Made by a program: the position numbers and the translations under genes. From contig NZ_CP065707.1 in the NCBI RefSeq assembly GCF_016028255.1, positions 821,001 through 885,000 of the forward strand: 64,000 bases of DNA, given 5' to 3'. Each line of letters opens with the position of its first letter. Position 1 is the stretch's first letter. Shown here in pieces: positions 1 to 10,095 of this stretch. Origin of the DNA: Streptococcus oralis (lineage in GTDB: Bacteria > Bacillota > Bacilli > Lactobacillales > Streptococcaceae). The notes below the pieces were generated by a model that searched no databases, was not told where the DNA came from, and worked only from the letters and a program-made list of their open reading frames with translations.

Positions 1-844
1 TAAGTATATTCGGATCAATCCTAACCGTTCCGTAAGGCAGAAACCACAAGCCAAGCCTGAGGTTCCGGATGAACTCTTCTCCCAGTGTCCTGGTTGTAAA
101 CACACCATTTACCAAAAGGATCTTGGGAGCGAACGAATTTGTCCCCATTGTAGCTATACTTTCCGTATTTCAGCTCAGGAACGCTTGGATTTGACGATTG
201 ATTCTGGTAGTTTTGTGGAGATGTTTACAGGTATTGAAACTCAAGATCCATTAAACTTTCCTGGCTACCAGAAAAAACTAGCTACTATGCGTGAAAAGAC
301 AGGTTTGGATGAAGCAGTACTAACTGGTACAGCTAGCATCAAGGGGCAAAAAGTTGCCCTTGGGATCATGGATTCTAACTTTATCATGGCTTCTATGGGA
401 ACCGTTGTGGGTGAAAAAATCACGCGCTTGTTTGAGTATGCAACGGTAGAAAACTTGCCAGTCGTACTCTTCACAGCTTCTGGTGGAGCCCGTATGCAAG
501 AAGGAATCATGAGCCTGATGCAGATGGCTAAAATTTCTGCGGCGGTTCAACGTCATTCCAAGGCAGGACTTTTTTACCTAACTATTTTAACCGATCCGAC
601 AACAGGTGGGGTGACTGCTTCTTTTGCTATGGAGGGTGATATTATCCTAGCGGAGCCACAGAGTTTGGTTGGTTTTGCAGGGCGTCGTGTTATCGAAAAT
701 ACAGTTCGTGAGACCTTGCCGGATGACTTCCAAAAGGCAGAATTTCTACTTGAACATGGATTTGTTGATGCAATTGTTAAACGGAGAGAATTGCCTGAAA
801 CAATTGCTAAATTAGTAAGATTGCATGGAGGAAGTCGCGGATGA
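1..844 (+). CDS. accD: Acetyl-CoA carboxylase carboxyltransferase subunit beta (5' end outside window)
   Basis: The frame is open from base 2 (first full codon Lys), so only about nine N-terminal codons are missing. A four-Cys zinc ribbon is visible: CPGC at bases 86-97 and CPHC 15 residues later, typical of the beta subunit. A crotonase-like carboxyltransferase domain follows ([16 protein letters not shown]). With AccA it forms the carboxyltransferase that moves CO2 from carboxybiotin to acetyl-CoA, giving malonyl-CoA for fatty-acid synthesis in the cytoplasm. The stop overlaps the accA start (ATGA), indicating translational coupling at the end of the fab operon. Identity is firm; the true start lies upstream of the window. 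Confidence 0.96.
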   Translation, partial: KYIRINPNRSVRQKPQAKPEVPDELFSQCPGCKHTIYQKDLGSERICPHCSYTFRISAQERLDLTIDSGSFVEMFTGIETQDPLNFPGYQKKLATMREKTGLDEAVLTGTASIKGQKVALGIMDSNFIMASMGTVVGEKITRLFEYATVENLPVVLFTASGGARMQEGIMSLMQMAKISAAVQRHSKAGLFYLTILTDPTTGGVTASFAMEGDIILAEPQSLVGFAGRRVIENTVRETLPDDFQKAEFLLEHGFVDAIVKRRELPETIAKLVRLHGGSRG

Positions 845-1608
845 ATATTGCAAAAATAGTCAGAGAGGCACGCGAGCAGAGTCGTTTGACTGCACTTGAT
901 TTTGCCAATGGAATCTTTGACGAGTTTATCGAATTGCATGGAGATCGCTCTTTCCGCGATGATGGTGCGGTCTTTGGTGGAATTGGCTGGTTAGGTGAAC
1001 AAGCAGTAACTGTCGTTGGTATCCAAAAGGGGAAGAGTCTTCATGACAACCTCAAACGGAATTTCGGCCAACCACATCCAGAAGGCTATCGTAAGGCTCT
1101 TCGCCTGATGAAACAGGCAGAAAAGTTTGGTCGTCCAGTTGTGACCTTTATCAATACGGCGGGTGCTTACCCAGGTGTTGGAGCTGAGGAACGTGGACAA
1201 GGTGAAGCAATTGCTCGAAACCTGATGGAAATGAGTGACCTCAAGGTTCCAATCATCGCGATTATTATCGGCGAAGGAGGATCTGGAGGTGCATTAGCAC
1301 TAGCCGTAGCTGACCGTGTCTGGATGTTAGAGAACTCAATCTATGCAGTACTTAGCCCTGAAGGCTTTGCCTCTATCCTTTGGAAGGATGGGAGTCGTGC
1401 CATGGAGGCGGCAGAGTTGATGAAGATCACATCCCACGAACTCCTAGAAATGAGAATCGTAGACAAGGTAATCTCAGAAGCAGGGCTGTCAAGTAAAGAA
1501 CTGCTAGGTTTCGTTAAAAATGAATTGCGTGCAGAACTAGATAGGTTGCAAGAACTACCACTTGACCAACTTATCGAAGAACGTTACCAACGGTTTAGAA
1601 AATACTAA
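841..1608 (+). CDS. accA: Acetyl-CoA carboxylase carboxyltransferase subunit alpha
   Basis: 255 residues, the usual length for streptococcal AccA, which is shorter than the Gram-negative form. It carries the carboxyltransferase signatures [17 protein letters not shown] and the glycine-rich EGGSGGALA that forms an oxyanion hole. It pairs with AccD to make the carboxyltransferase half of acetyl-CoA carboxylase, the first committed step of fatty-acid synthesis. It overlaps accD by four bases and is the last gene of the fab/acc operon, since a strong terminator hairpin begins nine bases after its stop. Confidence 0.96.
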   Translation: MNIAKIVREAREQSRLTALDFANGIFDEFIELHGDRSFRDDGAVFGGIGWLGEQAVTVVGIQKGKSLHDNLKRNFGQPHPEGYRKALRLMKQAEKFGRPVVTFINTAGAYPGVGAEERGQGEAIARNLMEMSDLKVPIIAIIIGEGGSGGALALAVADRVWMLENSIYAVLSPEGFASILWKDGSRAMEAAELMKITSHELLEMRIVDKVISEAGLSSKELLGFVKNELRAELDRLQELPLDQLIEERYQRFRKY

Positions 1609-1616
1609 GAATGACT

Positions 1617-1645
1617 AAATGAGACTAGAAAGGTCTCATTTTTTA
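1617..1645 (+). terminator. Rho-independent terminator after accA
   Basis: The arms AAATGAGAC and GTCTCATTT pair over 9 bp around a 7-base loop and run into a T tract. It closes the fab/acc operon and separates it from the peptide gene downstream. Confidence 0.85.
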
Positions 1646-1654
1646 TGGAAAAAT

Positions 1655-1721
1655 GCAATTTAGGACGAAAAATTGATAGTTGAGGAGAAGACTAATAAAA
1701 TAGATAAAAAAGAAGTATACT
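1655..1721 (+). promoter_or_regulatory. ComE-type direct repeat and promoter upstream of the double-glycine peptide gene
   Basis: Two 9-bp half-sites, GCAATTTAG (1655-1663) and ATAGTTGAG (1676-1684), are separated by exactly 12 bp. The remembered ComE direct-repeat consensus is aCAnTTcaG-N12-aCAgTTgAG. The right half matches 8 of 9 positions and the left half 7 of 9. A -10 box TATACT lies at 1716-1721 with no good -35, as expected for an activator-dependent promoter. The arrangement suggests activation by the competence response regulator ComE, or by a BlpR-like paralogue. Confidence 0.6.
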
Positions 1722-1763
1722 GTAGATGTGAGCCTACAACAATATTTTAAGAAGGTACTTAAT

Positions 1764-1946
1764 ATGACAGGTACAGAAACATTTACAGTTCTTTCAACTG
1801 AGGACTTAGAGCAAACTTCAGGTAGTGGCATGATTTGGTTGGTTGATGATAGACATTGGGATTCGCCATATGCATATAGTTTAGCGACAGAATGGAGTAC
1901 AATACTGACTCATGCGACTAGACGTGCTTATGGTATTGGCTATTAA
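1764..1946 (+). CDS. briC: Double-glycine leader secreted peptide, BriC-like
   Basis: 60 residues from the ATG at 1764, which has GAAGG eight bases upstream. A GTG at 1728 gives a longer frame but sits at the expected transcription start. The N-terminus has the ComC/class II bacteriocin leader pattern LSTEDLEQTSGS, ending in a GS processing site at residues 22-23, so a peptidase-ABC exporter such as ComAB would trim it. The mature part, about 37 residues starting GMIWLVDD, is Trp/Tyr-rich and has no Cys, so it is neither a lanthipeptide nor disulphide-bonded. In pneumococcus, BriC is a competence-induced ComE-regulated peptide encoded just after the fab operon. Position, size, leader and upstream box all fit, but the mature sequence was not compared. 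Confidence 0.7.
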   Translation: MTGTETFTVLSTEDLEQTSGSGMIWLVDDRHWDSPYAYSLATEWSTILTHATRRAYGIGY

Positions 1947-1964
1947 TAAATTAAAGGTGTAAGT

Positions 1965-2690
1965 ATGAAAAAACTAGGGCATTTGGGGGTCTTTATCTTA
2001 CTGGTATTTCTATCGGTTTATCTACCAGAGTTAGGGATTATGCATCTAACTAAGTTTTTAGGATGGGGGATAGATGGCTATTCTATCTTTTTAACAGTTG
2101 AAGTAATAGCTCTCTTGCTAATATTTATCTACTGGCTCAAAAAGAAAGAGATGCTCTATATTTTTGAAAAAAAGAGTTCAAAGAAGTCAAGATTCTTTTA
2201 CCTTGTAGTTGGTCTAGTGGCTACTTATTTTGATCGTCAATTGGTAGATGCTTTTCAGTTACAGTTTCATCATCTAATTGATAACAAGTATATCTTTCAA
2301 GATCTTCTTTCGATTCTATACTCCAATGGGCAACCAGCTTTTCTATCTACAGTTCTTAGTTTTATCTTAACAGTCGTTATTGGTCCTATTTTGGAAGAGA
2401 CGCTTGATCGTGGGTATTTTATGAACACCTTCTTTCCTAAGTCAAAGTACTATTTAGATGTCATCTTATCAGGCCTTATCTTTGGGCTTAGTCATTTGAT
2501 CCTATCTCACAGAGACCCAATTAGTTTATTATATTATAGTTTGATTGGTCTCTTTTTCGCTCTTGTCTATCGTTCTACAGACAATCTTCGATTGACCATC
2601 CTCTGCCATAGTTTTTTCAACTTTCTCAACCATGCAAAACCTATCTGGATTTTTATTTACAATTATATCTATTATTATTTTTTTAGATAG
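1965..2690 (+). CDS. CPBP family intramembrane glutamic endopeptidase
   Basis: 241 residues with several hydrophobic segments. All three CPBP (Abi/CAAX) catalytic motifs are intact: EExxxR at 144-149 (EETLDR), FxxxH at 173-177 (FGLSH) and HxxxN at 215-219 (HSFFN). These glutamate intramembrane proteases often sit beside bacteriocin or peptide genes, where they act in immunity or peptide maturation. Here the start lies 18 bases after the briC-like stop with its own AAAGG site, so the two genes probably share a transcript. A role in immunity to, or processing of, the upstream peptide is inferred. Confidence 0.85.
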   Translation: MKKLGHLGVFILLVFLSVYLPELGIMHLTKFLGWGIDGYSIFLTVEVIALLLIFIYWLKKKEMLYIFEKKSSKKSRFFYLVVGLVATYFDRQLVDAFQLQFHHLIDNKYIFQDLLSILYSNGQPAFLSTVLSFILTVVIGPILEETLDRGYFMNTFFPKSKYYLDVILSGLIFGLSHLILSHRDPISLLYYSLIGLFFALVYRSTDNLRLTILCHSFFNFLNHAKPIWIFIYNYIYYYFFR

Positions 2691-2703
2691 TAGGAAATAA
2701 AGA

Positions 2704-2736
2704 AAAAAGTGTTTGACAAATATCAAACACTTTTTC
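2704..2736. terminator. Bidirectional terminator between the CPBP gene and nusB
   Basis: A perfect 13-bp stem, AAAAAGTGTTTGA with TCAAACACTTTTT, around a 6-base loop gives a T tract on both strands. It serves the convergent CPBP and nusB genes. Confidence 0.9.
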
Positions 2737-2739
2737 TAT

Positions 2740-3162
2740 TCACTGTTCTTCTGTTACAAACTGGCTGAGCAGTCCATTGATAAAACGGGCAGACTTTTGA
2801 TCTGAGAAGTTCTTTGCAAGCTCGATAGCTTCATTAACAGCAACTAGCTGAGGGGTGTCAAATGAAGTGATTTCAAAGACTCCCAAGCGAAGGAGGTTTC
2901 TTTCCACCAGAGTTAAGCGTTCAATGGTCCAACCTGCTTTTAAATGCTGTGTGATTTGCTTGTCTAGTTCTTCCTTTTTAGCCTGAACACCAGAAACTAG
3001 CTCTGTCAAAAAGGCTGGAAGTTGCACATCCGTATCTTCACGATCGTGTGTGTAGGCGAAACGACAAGCAGTTTCGACATCTGTACCGAACTCAAGGCTC
3101 ATGAGAGCTTGAAAAGCGCATTTACGGAGCTCACGTCTAGATTCTAATAGTGGACTAGTCAT
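2740..3162 (-). CDS. nusB: Transcription antitermination factor NusB
   Basis: 140 residues from the ATG at 3162 (MTSPLLESRRELR), the usual streptococcal start; an upstream in-frame Met adds six residues but is not expected. All-helical NusB domain with the C-terminal motif FINGLLSQF and the ERNLLRLG helix. NusB binds boxA RNA with NusE/S10 and promotes antitermination of rRNA transcription. The start overlaps the end of the asp23 gene by eight bases, so translation is probably coupled. It is the last gene of the efp-asp23-nusB transcript. Confidence 0.95.
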   Translation of the reverse strand: MTSPLLESRRELRKCAFQALMSLEFGTDVETACRFAYTHDREDTDVQLPAFLTELVSGVQAKKEELDKQITQHLKAGWTIERLTLVERNLLRLGVFEITSFDTPQLVAVNEAIELAKNFSDQKSARFINGLLSQFVTEEQ

Positions 3163-3544
3163 TGAGGAAATCCTCATCAAACAAGTCTTTCAAGTCTGGT
3201 TTTGGTGTTTTATCTGGAACGATACCTGCAACGTGGATATTGATAGCAGCGAGTTCTACATCAGCCATATTGCGGACTGCATCTTTGACAGCTTTTTGGA
3301 TAGCAACAGCTACCTTAGGAACTTTTACTCCGTACTCAAGGTAGAGGTAGATATCAGCTGTGAGTTCTTCGTCCACGTTTTTAAGATAAACACCGCGGCC
3401 GAGCGAAAGTTTTGAAAGGGTGTCAGATACTGATTTGTTTGAAAAAGAGTGTACACCCTCTACTTTTGCAGTAGCAATAGCAATGATTTTTTCAAGTACA
3501 CGTGGGGCGATAACGATTTCGCCAAGTTGTTCTTCAATTCCCAT
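3155..3544 (-). CDS. Asp23/Gls24 family envelope stress protein
   Basis: 129 residues of the Asp23 (DUF322) family: N-terminal GEIVIAPRVLEKI, then VEGVHSFSNK, and a C-terminal VNIHVAGI-like strand (AINIHVAGIVPD). In Gram-positives these small proteins are linked to the cell envelope and to alkaline stress; the precise role in streptococci is not settled. It lies 21 bases after efp and overlaps nusB, an arrangement conserved in firmicutes. Confidence 0.92.
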   Translation of the reverse strand: MGIEEQLGEIVIAPRVLEKIIAIATAKVEGVHSFSNKSVSDTLSKLSLGRGVYLKNVDEELTADIYLYLEYGVKVPKVAVAIQKAVKDAVRNMADVELAAINIHVAGIVPDKTPKPDLKDLFDEDFLND

Positions 3545-3565
3545 AGAATGACCTCTTTCTAGAGA

Positions 3566-4126
3566 TTAGGCACGAGAAACGTAAGTTCCTTCTGCAGTGT
3601 TGATAACGAGTTTTTGTCCTGCTTCGATGAAGTCTGGAACGTTTACGACAAGTCCAGTTTCCATCGTTGCTGGTTTACCAGAACCTGTAACAGTAGCACC
3701 TTTGATAGATGGTTGAGTTTCTGCAACTGTCAATTCAACAGTAGTTGGTACAGTTACACCGATTACTTCAGTTCCGTAGAATTGAATCTTCACTTCTGAG
3801 TTTTCAAGGATGTAAAGCAACTCGTTTTCAACGTTGACTACAGGGATTTCGTATTGGTCGTAAGTTTCAGTGTTCATGAAGTAGGCAGTTTCATCCATTT
3901 TGTACAAGTATTGAGCTGGGACAGTCTCGATGATAGCTTGTTCAAATTTTTCCTCTGGACGGTAGCTTGTGTCAAATGTAGAACCAGTACGGACATCACG
4001 CAATTTCATACGCATGATCGTGTTTCCTTTACCTGGTTTGTGGTGGCTAGCTTCCAAAACGCGGATCAATTTTCCGTCAGCTGTTTCAAAGGTCATACCA
4101 GCTTTTAATTTACTTGCTTCAATCAT
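3566..4126 (-). CDS. efp: Translation elongation factor P
   Basis: 186 residues, the standard EF-P length, with three beta-barrel domains. The domain I tip reads HHKPGKGN, where the lysine (or arginine in other clades) that contacts the peptidyl-tRNA would lie. The C-terminal signature [16 protein letters not shown] is present. EF-P binds the ribosomal E site and rescues stalling at polyproline stretches. It is the first gene of the efp-asp23-nusB operon, with an extended -10 promoter 35-43 bases upstream. Confidence 0.96.
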   Translation of the reverse strand: MIEASKLKAGMTFETADGKLIRVLEASHHKPGKGNTIMRMKLRDVRTGSTFDTSYRPEEKFEQAIIETVPAQYLYKMDETAYFMNTETYDQYEIPVVNVENELLYILENSEVKIQFYGTEVIGVTVPTTVELTVAETQPSIKGATVTGSGKPATMETGLVVNVPDFIEAGQKLVINTAEGTYVSRA

Positions 4127-4160
4127 GTTTTTACCTCTTTAATAAATATTATTACTCTTC

Positions 4161-4169
4161 ATTTTACCA
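4161..4169 (-). promoter_or_regulatory. Extended -10 promoter of efp
   Basis: On the minus strand the sequence reads TGGTAAAAT, a TGn extension joined to a TAAAAT -10 box, 35 bases before the efp ATG. There is no strong -35. The same TGGTAAAAT box precedes gatC. Confidence 0.6.
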
Positions 4170-4220
4170 TAAAATACTCTGGAAATAAAGCCAAAATAGT
4201 TATTGGGAGTTGGTAGAGAA

Positions 4221-4253
4221 GAAAAAACCAACCTTAGGGCTGGTTTTTTTCTA
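4221..4253 (-). terminator. Terminator after gatB
   Basis: On the minus strand AACCAGCC pairs with GGTTGGTT (one G-U pair) around a short loop, followed by six T. It immediately follows the gatB stop and separates gatCAB from efp. Confidence 0.85.
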
Positions 4254-4254
4254 T

Positions 4255-5697
4255 CTAGTTTTCTTTCAACTTGGCCAATTCCTGGGCGAGTAGTTTAAGG
4301 GCAACTTGTGGGTTGGCTTGTCCTTTGGTTGCCTTCATGAGGAAGCCTGTGAAGGCCTTGTCTGCGTTGCGTTTACCTGATTTGAAGTCGGCAACGGCTG
4401 CTTCATTATCTGCGAAGACTTGGTGAATGATTGGAATCAGAATATTTGGATCTGAGATTTGTACCAAGCCTGCTTTTTCCACGTATTCACGCGCGCCACC
4501 GCCATTTTTAGCTAGGTGGACAAAGACTTTCTTGGCGATCTTAGAAGAGATAGTGCCGTCTTCGATGATGGCAATCATTTCTACCAAGTTTTCTGGTGTC
4601 AATTCGATTTGTTCCAGTGTTTTGCCTTCAGCATTCAAGAACTGAGCGACTTCGCCTTGGAGCCAGTTAGAGACTTGTTTGGCATCGCCACCTAGGGCAA
4701 CAGCTTTTTCAAAGAAGTCAGAAGTGACTTTGTTTGCAGTTAACTGGCTAGCGTCGTAGTCTGACAAGCCAAGGTCAGCAACGTAGCGAGCACGGCGTTC
4801 TTTTGGAAATTCTGGCAATTCTGTGCGCATTTCCTCAATCCACTCATCTGAGATTTCAAAGAGTGGTAGGTCTGGTTCTGGGAAGTAGCGGTAGTCAGCA
4901 GCACCTTCTTTGACACGCATGAGGATAGTTGCTTTGTTAGCTTCATCGTAACGGCGTGTTTCTTGGCGGATTTGACCACCTGAGCGAAGGATTTCAGCTT
5001 GTCGTTGGACTTCGTATTCAAGCCCCTTACGGACGTTAGAGAAGGAGTTGAGGTTTTTCAACTCAGTCTTGGTACCGAATTTCTCTTGACCATAAGGGCG
5101 AAGCGAAATGTTGGCATCCACACGCATGGAACCTTCTTCCATCTTAACGTCTGAAATGCCAGCGTACTGGATGACTTCCTTGAGGGCAGTCAGATAAGCA
5201 TAGGCTTCTTCTGGCGAACGCATGTCGGCTTCAGAAACAATCTCAATCAATGGCACCCCTTGGCGATTGAGGTCAACATAAGAGTAGCCATCTGTACCGT
5301 GGGTGTTTTTACCAGCATCTTCTTCCAAGTGAGCGCGCTCGATACCGATTTTCTTGGTCGTACCGTCTTCTAGCTCCACTTCAATCCAGCCGTTGTAGCC
5401 GATTGGCTCATCAAACTGAGAAATTTGGTAGGCTTTTGGATTATCAGGGTAGAAGTAGTTCTTGCGGTCGAAGTGCATCTTTTTGTGGATGTCCATGTTG
5501 AGGGCAAGAGCGGCCTTGATACCAGCATCGACAACCCCTTTATTGAGAACCGGAAGTACTCCTGGGAAAGACCAGTCAATCACGTTGGTGTTGGCATTTT
5601 GGTCATTTCCAAAGTGAGCAGAAGTTGGTGAGAAGATTTTTGAATTGGTGTTGAGCTCTACGTGGACTTCAAGTCCAATGACTGTTTCAAAGTTCAT
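4255..5697 (-). CDS. gatB: Aspartyl/glutamyl-tRNA amidotransferase subunit B
   Basis: 480 residues with the GatB N-terminal cradle signature ([30 protein letters not shown]), the metal-site region ([17 protein letters not shown]) and a C-terminal YqeY-like tail. With GatA and GatC it converts Glu-tRNA(Gln), and Asp-tRNA(Asn) where needed, to the correct amidated tRNA; GatB holds the kinase/transamidase site. Its ATG shares one base with the gatA stop (TAATG), so translation is coupled. Confidence 0.97.
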   Translation of the reverse strand: MNFETVIGLEVHVELNTNSKIFSPTSAHFGNDQNANTNVIDWSFPGVLPVLNKGVVDAGIKAALALNMDIHKKMHFDRKNYFYPDNPKAYQISQFDEPIGYNGWIEVELEDGTTKKIGIERAHLEEDAGKNTHGTDGYSYVDLNRQGVPLIEIVSEADMRSPEEAYAYLTALKEVIQYAGISDVKMEEGSMRVDANISLRPYGQEKFGTKTELKNLNSFSNVRKGLEYEVQRQAEILRSGGQIRQETRRYDEANKATILMRVKEGAADYRYFPEPDLPLFEISDEWIEEMRTELPEFPKERRARYVADLGLSDYDASQLTANKVTSDFFEKAVALGGDAKQVSNWLQGEVAQFLNAEGKTLEQIELTPENLVEMIAIIEDGTISSKIAKKVFVHLAKNGGGAREYVEKAGLVQISDPNILIPIIHQVFADNEAAVADFKSGKRNADKAFTGFLMKATKGQANPQVALKLLAQELAKLKEN

Positions 5698-7163
5698 TAG
5701 TTGTCACCTCCAAAAATCACGGGTTGTTGTTTGTGGTAGTCTGTTGTTGCTTCAAAGGCAGCAGCAGCTTGGTAAATGGTTTCCTCAGAGTACTTAGGAC
5801 CGATCAATTGGAGACCGACTGGTAGACCTTGAGCAAATCCAGCAGGAATTGAAATTCCTGGGAGACCTGCTAAGTTGACTGGGATGGTCAAAAGGTCAGC
5901 CAAGTACATGGCAACGGGGTCGTGGTTGAGTGAGTCCAAATCATAGGCAACGCTTGGAGCAGTTGGTCCCAAAATCAAGTCGTAATCCGCAAAGACTTTT
6001 TCGAAATCTTGGATGATGAGGGTACGGACCTGACCAGCTTTCTTATAGTAGGCATCATAGTAACCTGATGAAAGGCTGAAAGTTCCTAGCATGATACGGC
6101 GTTTTACTTCTTCACCGAAACCTTGGCTACGGCTGTTTACATAGATTTCATCAAGATTCGTCGCATCCTCTGCGCGGTAGCCGTAACGGATACCGTCAAA
6201 GCGTTGCAAGTTTGAGGATGCTTCTGATGAAGCGATGATGTAGTAAACGGCAACACCGTATTTAGAGTGAGGAAGGCTGACTTCTTCAACGATGGCACCA
6301 AGCTTTTCAAAGTGTTTGGCTGCATTCAGAATGGTTTCCTTAACCTCTGGGTCAATCCCTTCACCAAGGTATTCCTTAGGCAAAGCAATTTTCATTCCCT
6401 TGATGTCTTGGCCGATTTTTGAAGTAAAGTCAGCGATGCGGACAGGAGCAGAAGTAGAGTCTTTAGCATCTTCGCTGGCAATCGCATTAAGCAAGAGGGC
6501 ATTTTCTTTAACAGTTGGCGCAAAAGGTCCAATCTGGTCTAATGAGCTACCGAAGGCAATGAGACCGAAACGAGAAACCGTTCCGTAGGTTGGTTTGAGA
6601 CCAACAATCCCGTTGAAGGCAGCAGGTTGGCGGATGGAACCACCCGTATCAGAACCAAGTGACAAGCGGACTTGCCCTGAAGCTACAGCTGCAGCAGAAC
6701 CGCTTGATGAACCACCAGGAACCTTGCTGTGGTCCCAAGCATTTTTTGTTGCGCCGTAGTAGGAAGTCTCACCAGAACCACCCATGGCAAATTCGTCCAT
6801 GTTGGTTTTCCCAACAACGATCATACCCTTAGCTTTGGCATTGGCAACGGCTGTCGCATCAAAGATTGGCTCGTAGTTGTAGAGCATTTTTGAGGCTGCA
6901 GTTGTGAGGATGCCGTCAGTAGAAATATTATCCTTAACAGCCAGTGGAATTCCTGAAAGGACATTATCCGCGTCAATTCCAGCTTCATCAACGGCTTTAG
7001 CTTGAGCAAGGGCTTGTTCTTCAGCGATAGTGACAAAAGCATTGATAGCTTTCTCGCGAGACTTGATATCTTCAAGCGTGGCTTGTGTCAATTCAGTAGC
7101 TGAAATCTCCTTAGATACAAGGAGGTTGTGCAAGTCTTCAATCGTTTTGTTATTAAAAGTCAT
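5697..7163 (-). CDS. gatA: Aspartyl/glutamyl-tRNA amidotransferase subunit A
   Basis: 488 residues of the amidase-signature family. The catalytic Ser-cisSer-Lys set is visible: VKDNIS contains the Lys, and the Gly/Ser-rich [14 protein letters not shown] and [11 protein letters not shown] contain the serines. GatA releases ammonia from glutamine and channels it to GatB. It is the middle gene of gatC-gatA-gatB, joined to each neighbour by a TAATG overlap. Confidence 0.97.
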   Translation of the reverse strand: MTFNNKTIEDLHNLLVSKEISATELTQATLEDIKSREKAINAFVTIAEEQALAQAKAVDEAGIDADNVLSGIPLAVKDNISTDGILTTAASKMLYNYEPIFDATAVANAKAKGMIVVGKTNMDEFAMGGSGETSYYGATKNAWDHSKVPGGSSSGSAAAVASGQVRLSLGSDTGGSIRQPAAFNGIVGLKPTYGTVSRFGLIAFGSSLDQIGPFAPTVKENALLLNAIASEDAKDSTSAPVRIADFTSKIGQDIKGMKIALPKEYLGEGIDPEVKETILNAAKHFEKLGAIVEEVSLPHSKYGVAVYYIIASSEASSNLQRFDGIRYGYRAEDATNLDEIYVNSRSQGFGEEVKRRIMLGTFSLSSGYYDAYYKKAGQVRTLIIQDFEKVFADYDLILGPTAPSVAYDLDSLNHDPVAMYLADLLTIPVNLAGLPGISIPAGFAQGLPVGLQLIGPKYSEETIYQAAAAFEATTDYHKQQPVIFGGDN

Positions 7164-7465
7164 TAGGCATCTCCTCCATCATCTAGGATAGCTGGTACCT
7201 TAATATAGTAGTTTTCTTTTTCAGGTACGTTTTTAAACAAGCGGTCACGGTCTGTTCCTTCTTCGGCCACATCAGGGCGGAGTACGGTCTTGCGGTCAGC
7301 CATGGTCGTAGTAGGTGCGACACCAGTTGTGTCGACTTCGCCCAGCAATTCAACCATGTCAACAATTTTAGACAAGGTTGTCGCAAAGGCAGCAGTTTCT
7401 TCTTCAGAGAATTTTAATTTTGAAAGATTGGCAACGTGTGTTACCTCTTCTTGCGTAATTTTCAT
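7163..7465 (-). CDS. gatC: Aspartyl/glutamyl-tRNA amidotransferase subunit C
   Basis: 100 residues with the GatC pattern ([18 protein letters not shown] at the N-terminus, then LRPDV and a C-terminal Val-Pro-Ala-Ile segment). GatC wraps round GatA and stabilises the GatAB complex. It is the first gene of the operon. The ATG at 7465 is preceded by AAAGGA on the minus strand, and an extended -10 box lies about 40 bases upstream. Confidence 0.95.
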   Translation of the reverse strand: MKITQEEVTHVANLSKLKFSEEETAAFATTLSKIVDMVELLGEVDTTGVAPTTTMADRKTVLRPDVAEEGTDRDRLFKNVPEKENYYIKVPAILDDGGDA

Positions 7466-7505
7466 CTTGCATCCTTTCGTGAAATGATGATTTTTAGTCT
7501 GTTCT

Positions 7506-7514
7506 ATTTTACCA
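7506..7514 (-). promoter_or_regulatory. Extended -10 promoter of gatCAB
   Basis: The minus-strand sequence TGGTAAAAT is a TGn-extended -10 box about 40 bases before the gatC ATG, with no clear -35. Confidence 0.6.
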
Positions 7515-7558
7515 TATTTTCCGATAAATAAGGGAGCCGAACTGAAAAGAAATAGAAA

Positions 7559-7587
7559 TTGAAAAATCGCTTTTAATTCGCTATAAT
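7559..7587 (+). promoter_or_regulatory. Promoter of the YwaF-like gene
   Basis: TTGAAA at 7559-7564 and TATAAT at 7582-7587 are spaced 17 bp, a near-consensus sigma-A promoter. It gives an 80-base leader before the ATG at 7669. Confidence 0.8.
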
Positions 7588-7668
7588 AGTTAAACTAAAA
7601 GAAAAATTGAGTGAGACTAGAGATTAATGTAGGAAGAATTCCTCGAAAGATGAGTTAGGATAGAAAAT

Positions 7669-8362
7669 ATGCTACATAATTTTTTTACAAGATTTCAAAC
7701 CGTTCCTCCTCCCATTCCTCCTTTTTGGTACGGAATCATGATGCTTCTCTTAGTGCTTTGTATTTATGGGGCACTTGCTTATCACAAAAATCCGAAATTT
7801 GTCCGCTTGTTTAAGGGGATTCAGATCCTCCAGTTACTAGCCCTATATAGCTGGTATGTTGGTTTTGAGATTCCATTTTCAAACAGTCTCCCTTTTTATC
7901 ATTGCCGTTTGGCCATGTTTGCGGTAGTTTTCTTACCAGATAAATGGCGGAGCAAGCAATATTTTGCCCTCTTAGGAGCAAGTGGAGCGGTATTTGCCTT
8001 GGTTTACCCCGTTTTTGACCCCTATGATTTTCCACACATCACCAGTTTTTCATTTTTGATTGGGCACTATGCCCTTTTGGTGAATTCCTTGGTTTACTTG
8101 ATGAATCACTATGACAAGAGCTTACTTAAGAAGTATATGATCGTAGTCTATACTTTCGTTCTCAATCTCTTTCTAGTTGGGGGTTAATCAGGTGACTGGT
8201 GGAAATTATGGTCTCTTAAGGGATACACCATTTATCTCGAATGCTCCTCTATGGATAAAGTACCTTCTTGTGTCCGTCATCCTCTCACTGGCTCTGGTTC
8301 TCTTTGATATCTTGTTCAAGAAACGGTGGAAAAAGAGAAATCAGGCGCAATCTGTGCTCTAG
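7669..8362 (+). pseudogene. YwaF/TIGR02206-type membrane protein, frameshifted
   Basis: The first frame (7669-8187) encodes 172 residues with about five membrane segments and stops after FLVGG. A second frame (from about 8177 to 8362) continues directly with GVNQVTGGNYGLLRDTPF and another membrane helix. The join is a run of five G at 8179-8183. With four G the reading becomes VGVNQVTGG, restoring one protein of about 230 residues, the usual length of the family. The strong promoter is intact, so the lesion looks recent, or the G run may vary in length. The family has no established function. A sequencing error is the main alternative. Confidence 0.75.
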
Positions 8363-8387
8363 TTTACCTTTTTCATCGGATGAGCAA

Positions 8388-8416
8388 TTGAAAAACTCCC
8401 CAAAATCCGATATAAT
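8388..8416 (+). promoter_or_regulatory. Promoter of prfC
   Basis: TTGAAA at 8388-8393 and TATAAT at 8411-8416 with a 17-bp spacer; the prfC ATG follows 92 bases downstream. Confidence 0.85.
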
Positions 8417-8507
8417 GGAGAGTTGAAAGGAATGGTAAAATCCAATGTAAAAATCATTCTTAGCTATATGAAACAACCAAAAATAGAGAATCAAAGAAAG
8501 AGAACTT

Positions 8508-10052
8508 ATGACTATTCAAGAAGAAATCAAGAAACGCCGTACCTTTGCCATTATTTCCCACCCGGACGCCGGGAAAACAACCATCACTGAGCAGTTGCTC
8601 TACTTCGGGGGCGAGATTCGTGAGGCTGGTACCGTAAAAGGTAAGAAAACAGGGACTTTTGCCAAGTCTGACTGGATGGATATTGAGAAACAACGTGGGA
8701 TTTCGGTAACCTCATCTGTTATGCAGTTTGACTACGACGGAAAACGCGTCAACATCCTAGATACACCAGGGCACGAGGACTTCTCAGAAGACACCTATCG
8801 GACCTTGATGGCGGTGGATGCTGCTGTCATGGTCGTGGACTCTGCCAAGGGTATCGAGACCCAAACTAAAAAATTGTTTGAGGTTGTGAAACACCGTGGT
8901 ATTCCCGTCTTTACCTTTATGAACAAGCTGGACCGTGACGGTCGTGAACCGCTAGACCTCTTGCAAGAACTAGAAGAAGTCCTAGGTATTGCTAGCTACC
9001 CAATGAACTGGCCAATCGGGATGGGGAAAGCCTTTGAAGGCTTGTATGACCTCTATAACCAACGTTTAGAACTTTATAAAGGAGATGAACGTTTTGCCAG
9101 TTTGGAAGAAGGTGACAAACTCTTTGGAAGTAACCCATTTTATGAGCAAGTAAAAGAGGATATCGAACTCCTGAATGAAGCAGGAAATGAGTTTTCAGAA
9201 GAAGCCATTCTCGCAGGTGATTTGACTCCGGTCTTCTTCGGATCAGCCCTGACTAACTTTGGGGTACAGACCTTCCTTGAAACTTTTTTGAAATTTGCTC
9301 CAGAGCCACATGGACACAAGAAAACAGATGGCGAAATTGTCGATCCTTACGACAAGGATTTCTCAGGGTTTGTCTTTAAAATCCAAGCTAACATGGATCC
9401 TCGTCATCGTGACCGTATCGCCTTTGTCCGCATCGTATCAGGTGAATTTGAGCGTGGAATGAGTGTCAACCTGCCTCGTACTGGGAAGAGTGCCAAACTG
9501 TCGAATGTCACTCAGTTTATGGCGGAAAGTCGTGAGAATGTGACCAATGCCGTGGCAGGTGATATTATCGGGGTTTACGATACAGGGACTTATCAGGTTG
9601 GAGACACTTTGACGGTTGGAAAAAACAAGTTTGAGTTTGAACCACTGCCAACCTTTACACCTGAGATTTTCATGAAAGTTTCTGCTAAGAACGTCATGAA
9701 ACAAAAATCCTTCCACAAGGGAATCGAGCAATTGGTGCAAGAAGGAGCCATTCAGCTTTATAAGAATTACCAAACAGGCGAGTACATGCTAGGCGCTGTT
9801 GGTCAACTCCAGTTTGAAGTCTTTAAGCACCGCATGGAAGGCGAGTACAATGCAGAAGTGGTCATGAGCCCAATGGGTAAAAAGACAGTTCGCTGGATTA
9901 AGCCTGAGGACTTAGACGAGCGCATGTCATCAAGCCGCAATATCTTGGCCAAAGACCGTTTTGACCAACCAGTATTCCTTTTTGAAAACGACTTTGCCCT
10001 TCGCTGGTTTGCGGATAAATATCCAGATGTAGAGTTGGAAGAGAAGATGTGA
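8508..10052 (+). CDS. prfC: Peptide chain release factor 3
   Basis: 514 residues, the usual RF3 length. Translational GTPase domain with G1 [10 protein letters not shown]2 region around [12 protein letters not shown]3 [16 protein letters not shown] and G4 NKLD. RF3 is a ribosome-bound GTPase that removes RF1/RF2 after peptide release. Monocistronic: it has its own promoter and ends before a repeat-rich intergenic region. It is separated from EF-G and TetM relatives by the RF3-specific N-terminus ([18 protein letters not shown]). Confidence 0.97.
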   Translation: MTIQEEIKKRRTFAIISHPDAGKTTITEQLLYFGGEIREAGTVKGKKTGTFAKSDWMDIEKQRGISVTSSVMQFDYDGKRVNILDTPGHEDFSEDTYRTLMAVDAAVMVVDSAKGIETQTKKLFEVVKHRGIPVFTFMNKLDRDGREPLDLLQELEEVLGIASYPMNWPIGMGKAFEGLYDLYNQRLELYKGDERFASLEEGDKLFGSNPFYEQVKEDIELLNEAGNEFSEEAILAGDLTPVFFGSALTNFGVQTFLETFLKFAPEPHGHKKTDGEIVDPYDKDFSGFVFKIQANMDPRHRDRIAFVRIVSGEFERGMSVNLPRTGKSAKLSNVTQFMAESRENVTNAVAGDIIGVYDTGTYQVGDTLTVGKNKFEFEPLPTFTPEIFMKVSAKNVMKQKSFHKGIEQLVQEGAIQLYKNYQTGEYMLGAVGQLQFEVFKHRMEGEYNAEVVMSPMGKKTVRWIKPEDLDERMSSSRNILAKDRFDQPVFLFENDFALRWFADKYPDVELEEKM

Positions 10053-10095
10053 ATCGTTACAAATGACTAGCAACATAAAGTTGCTGTCATTTGAC

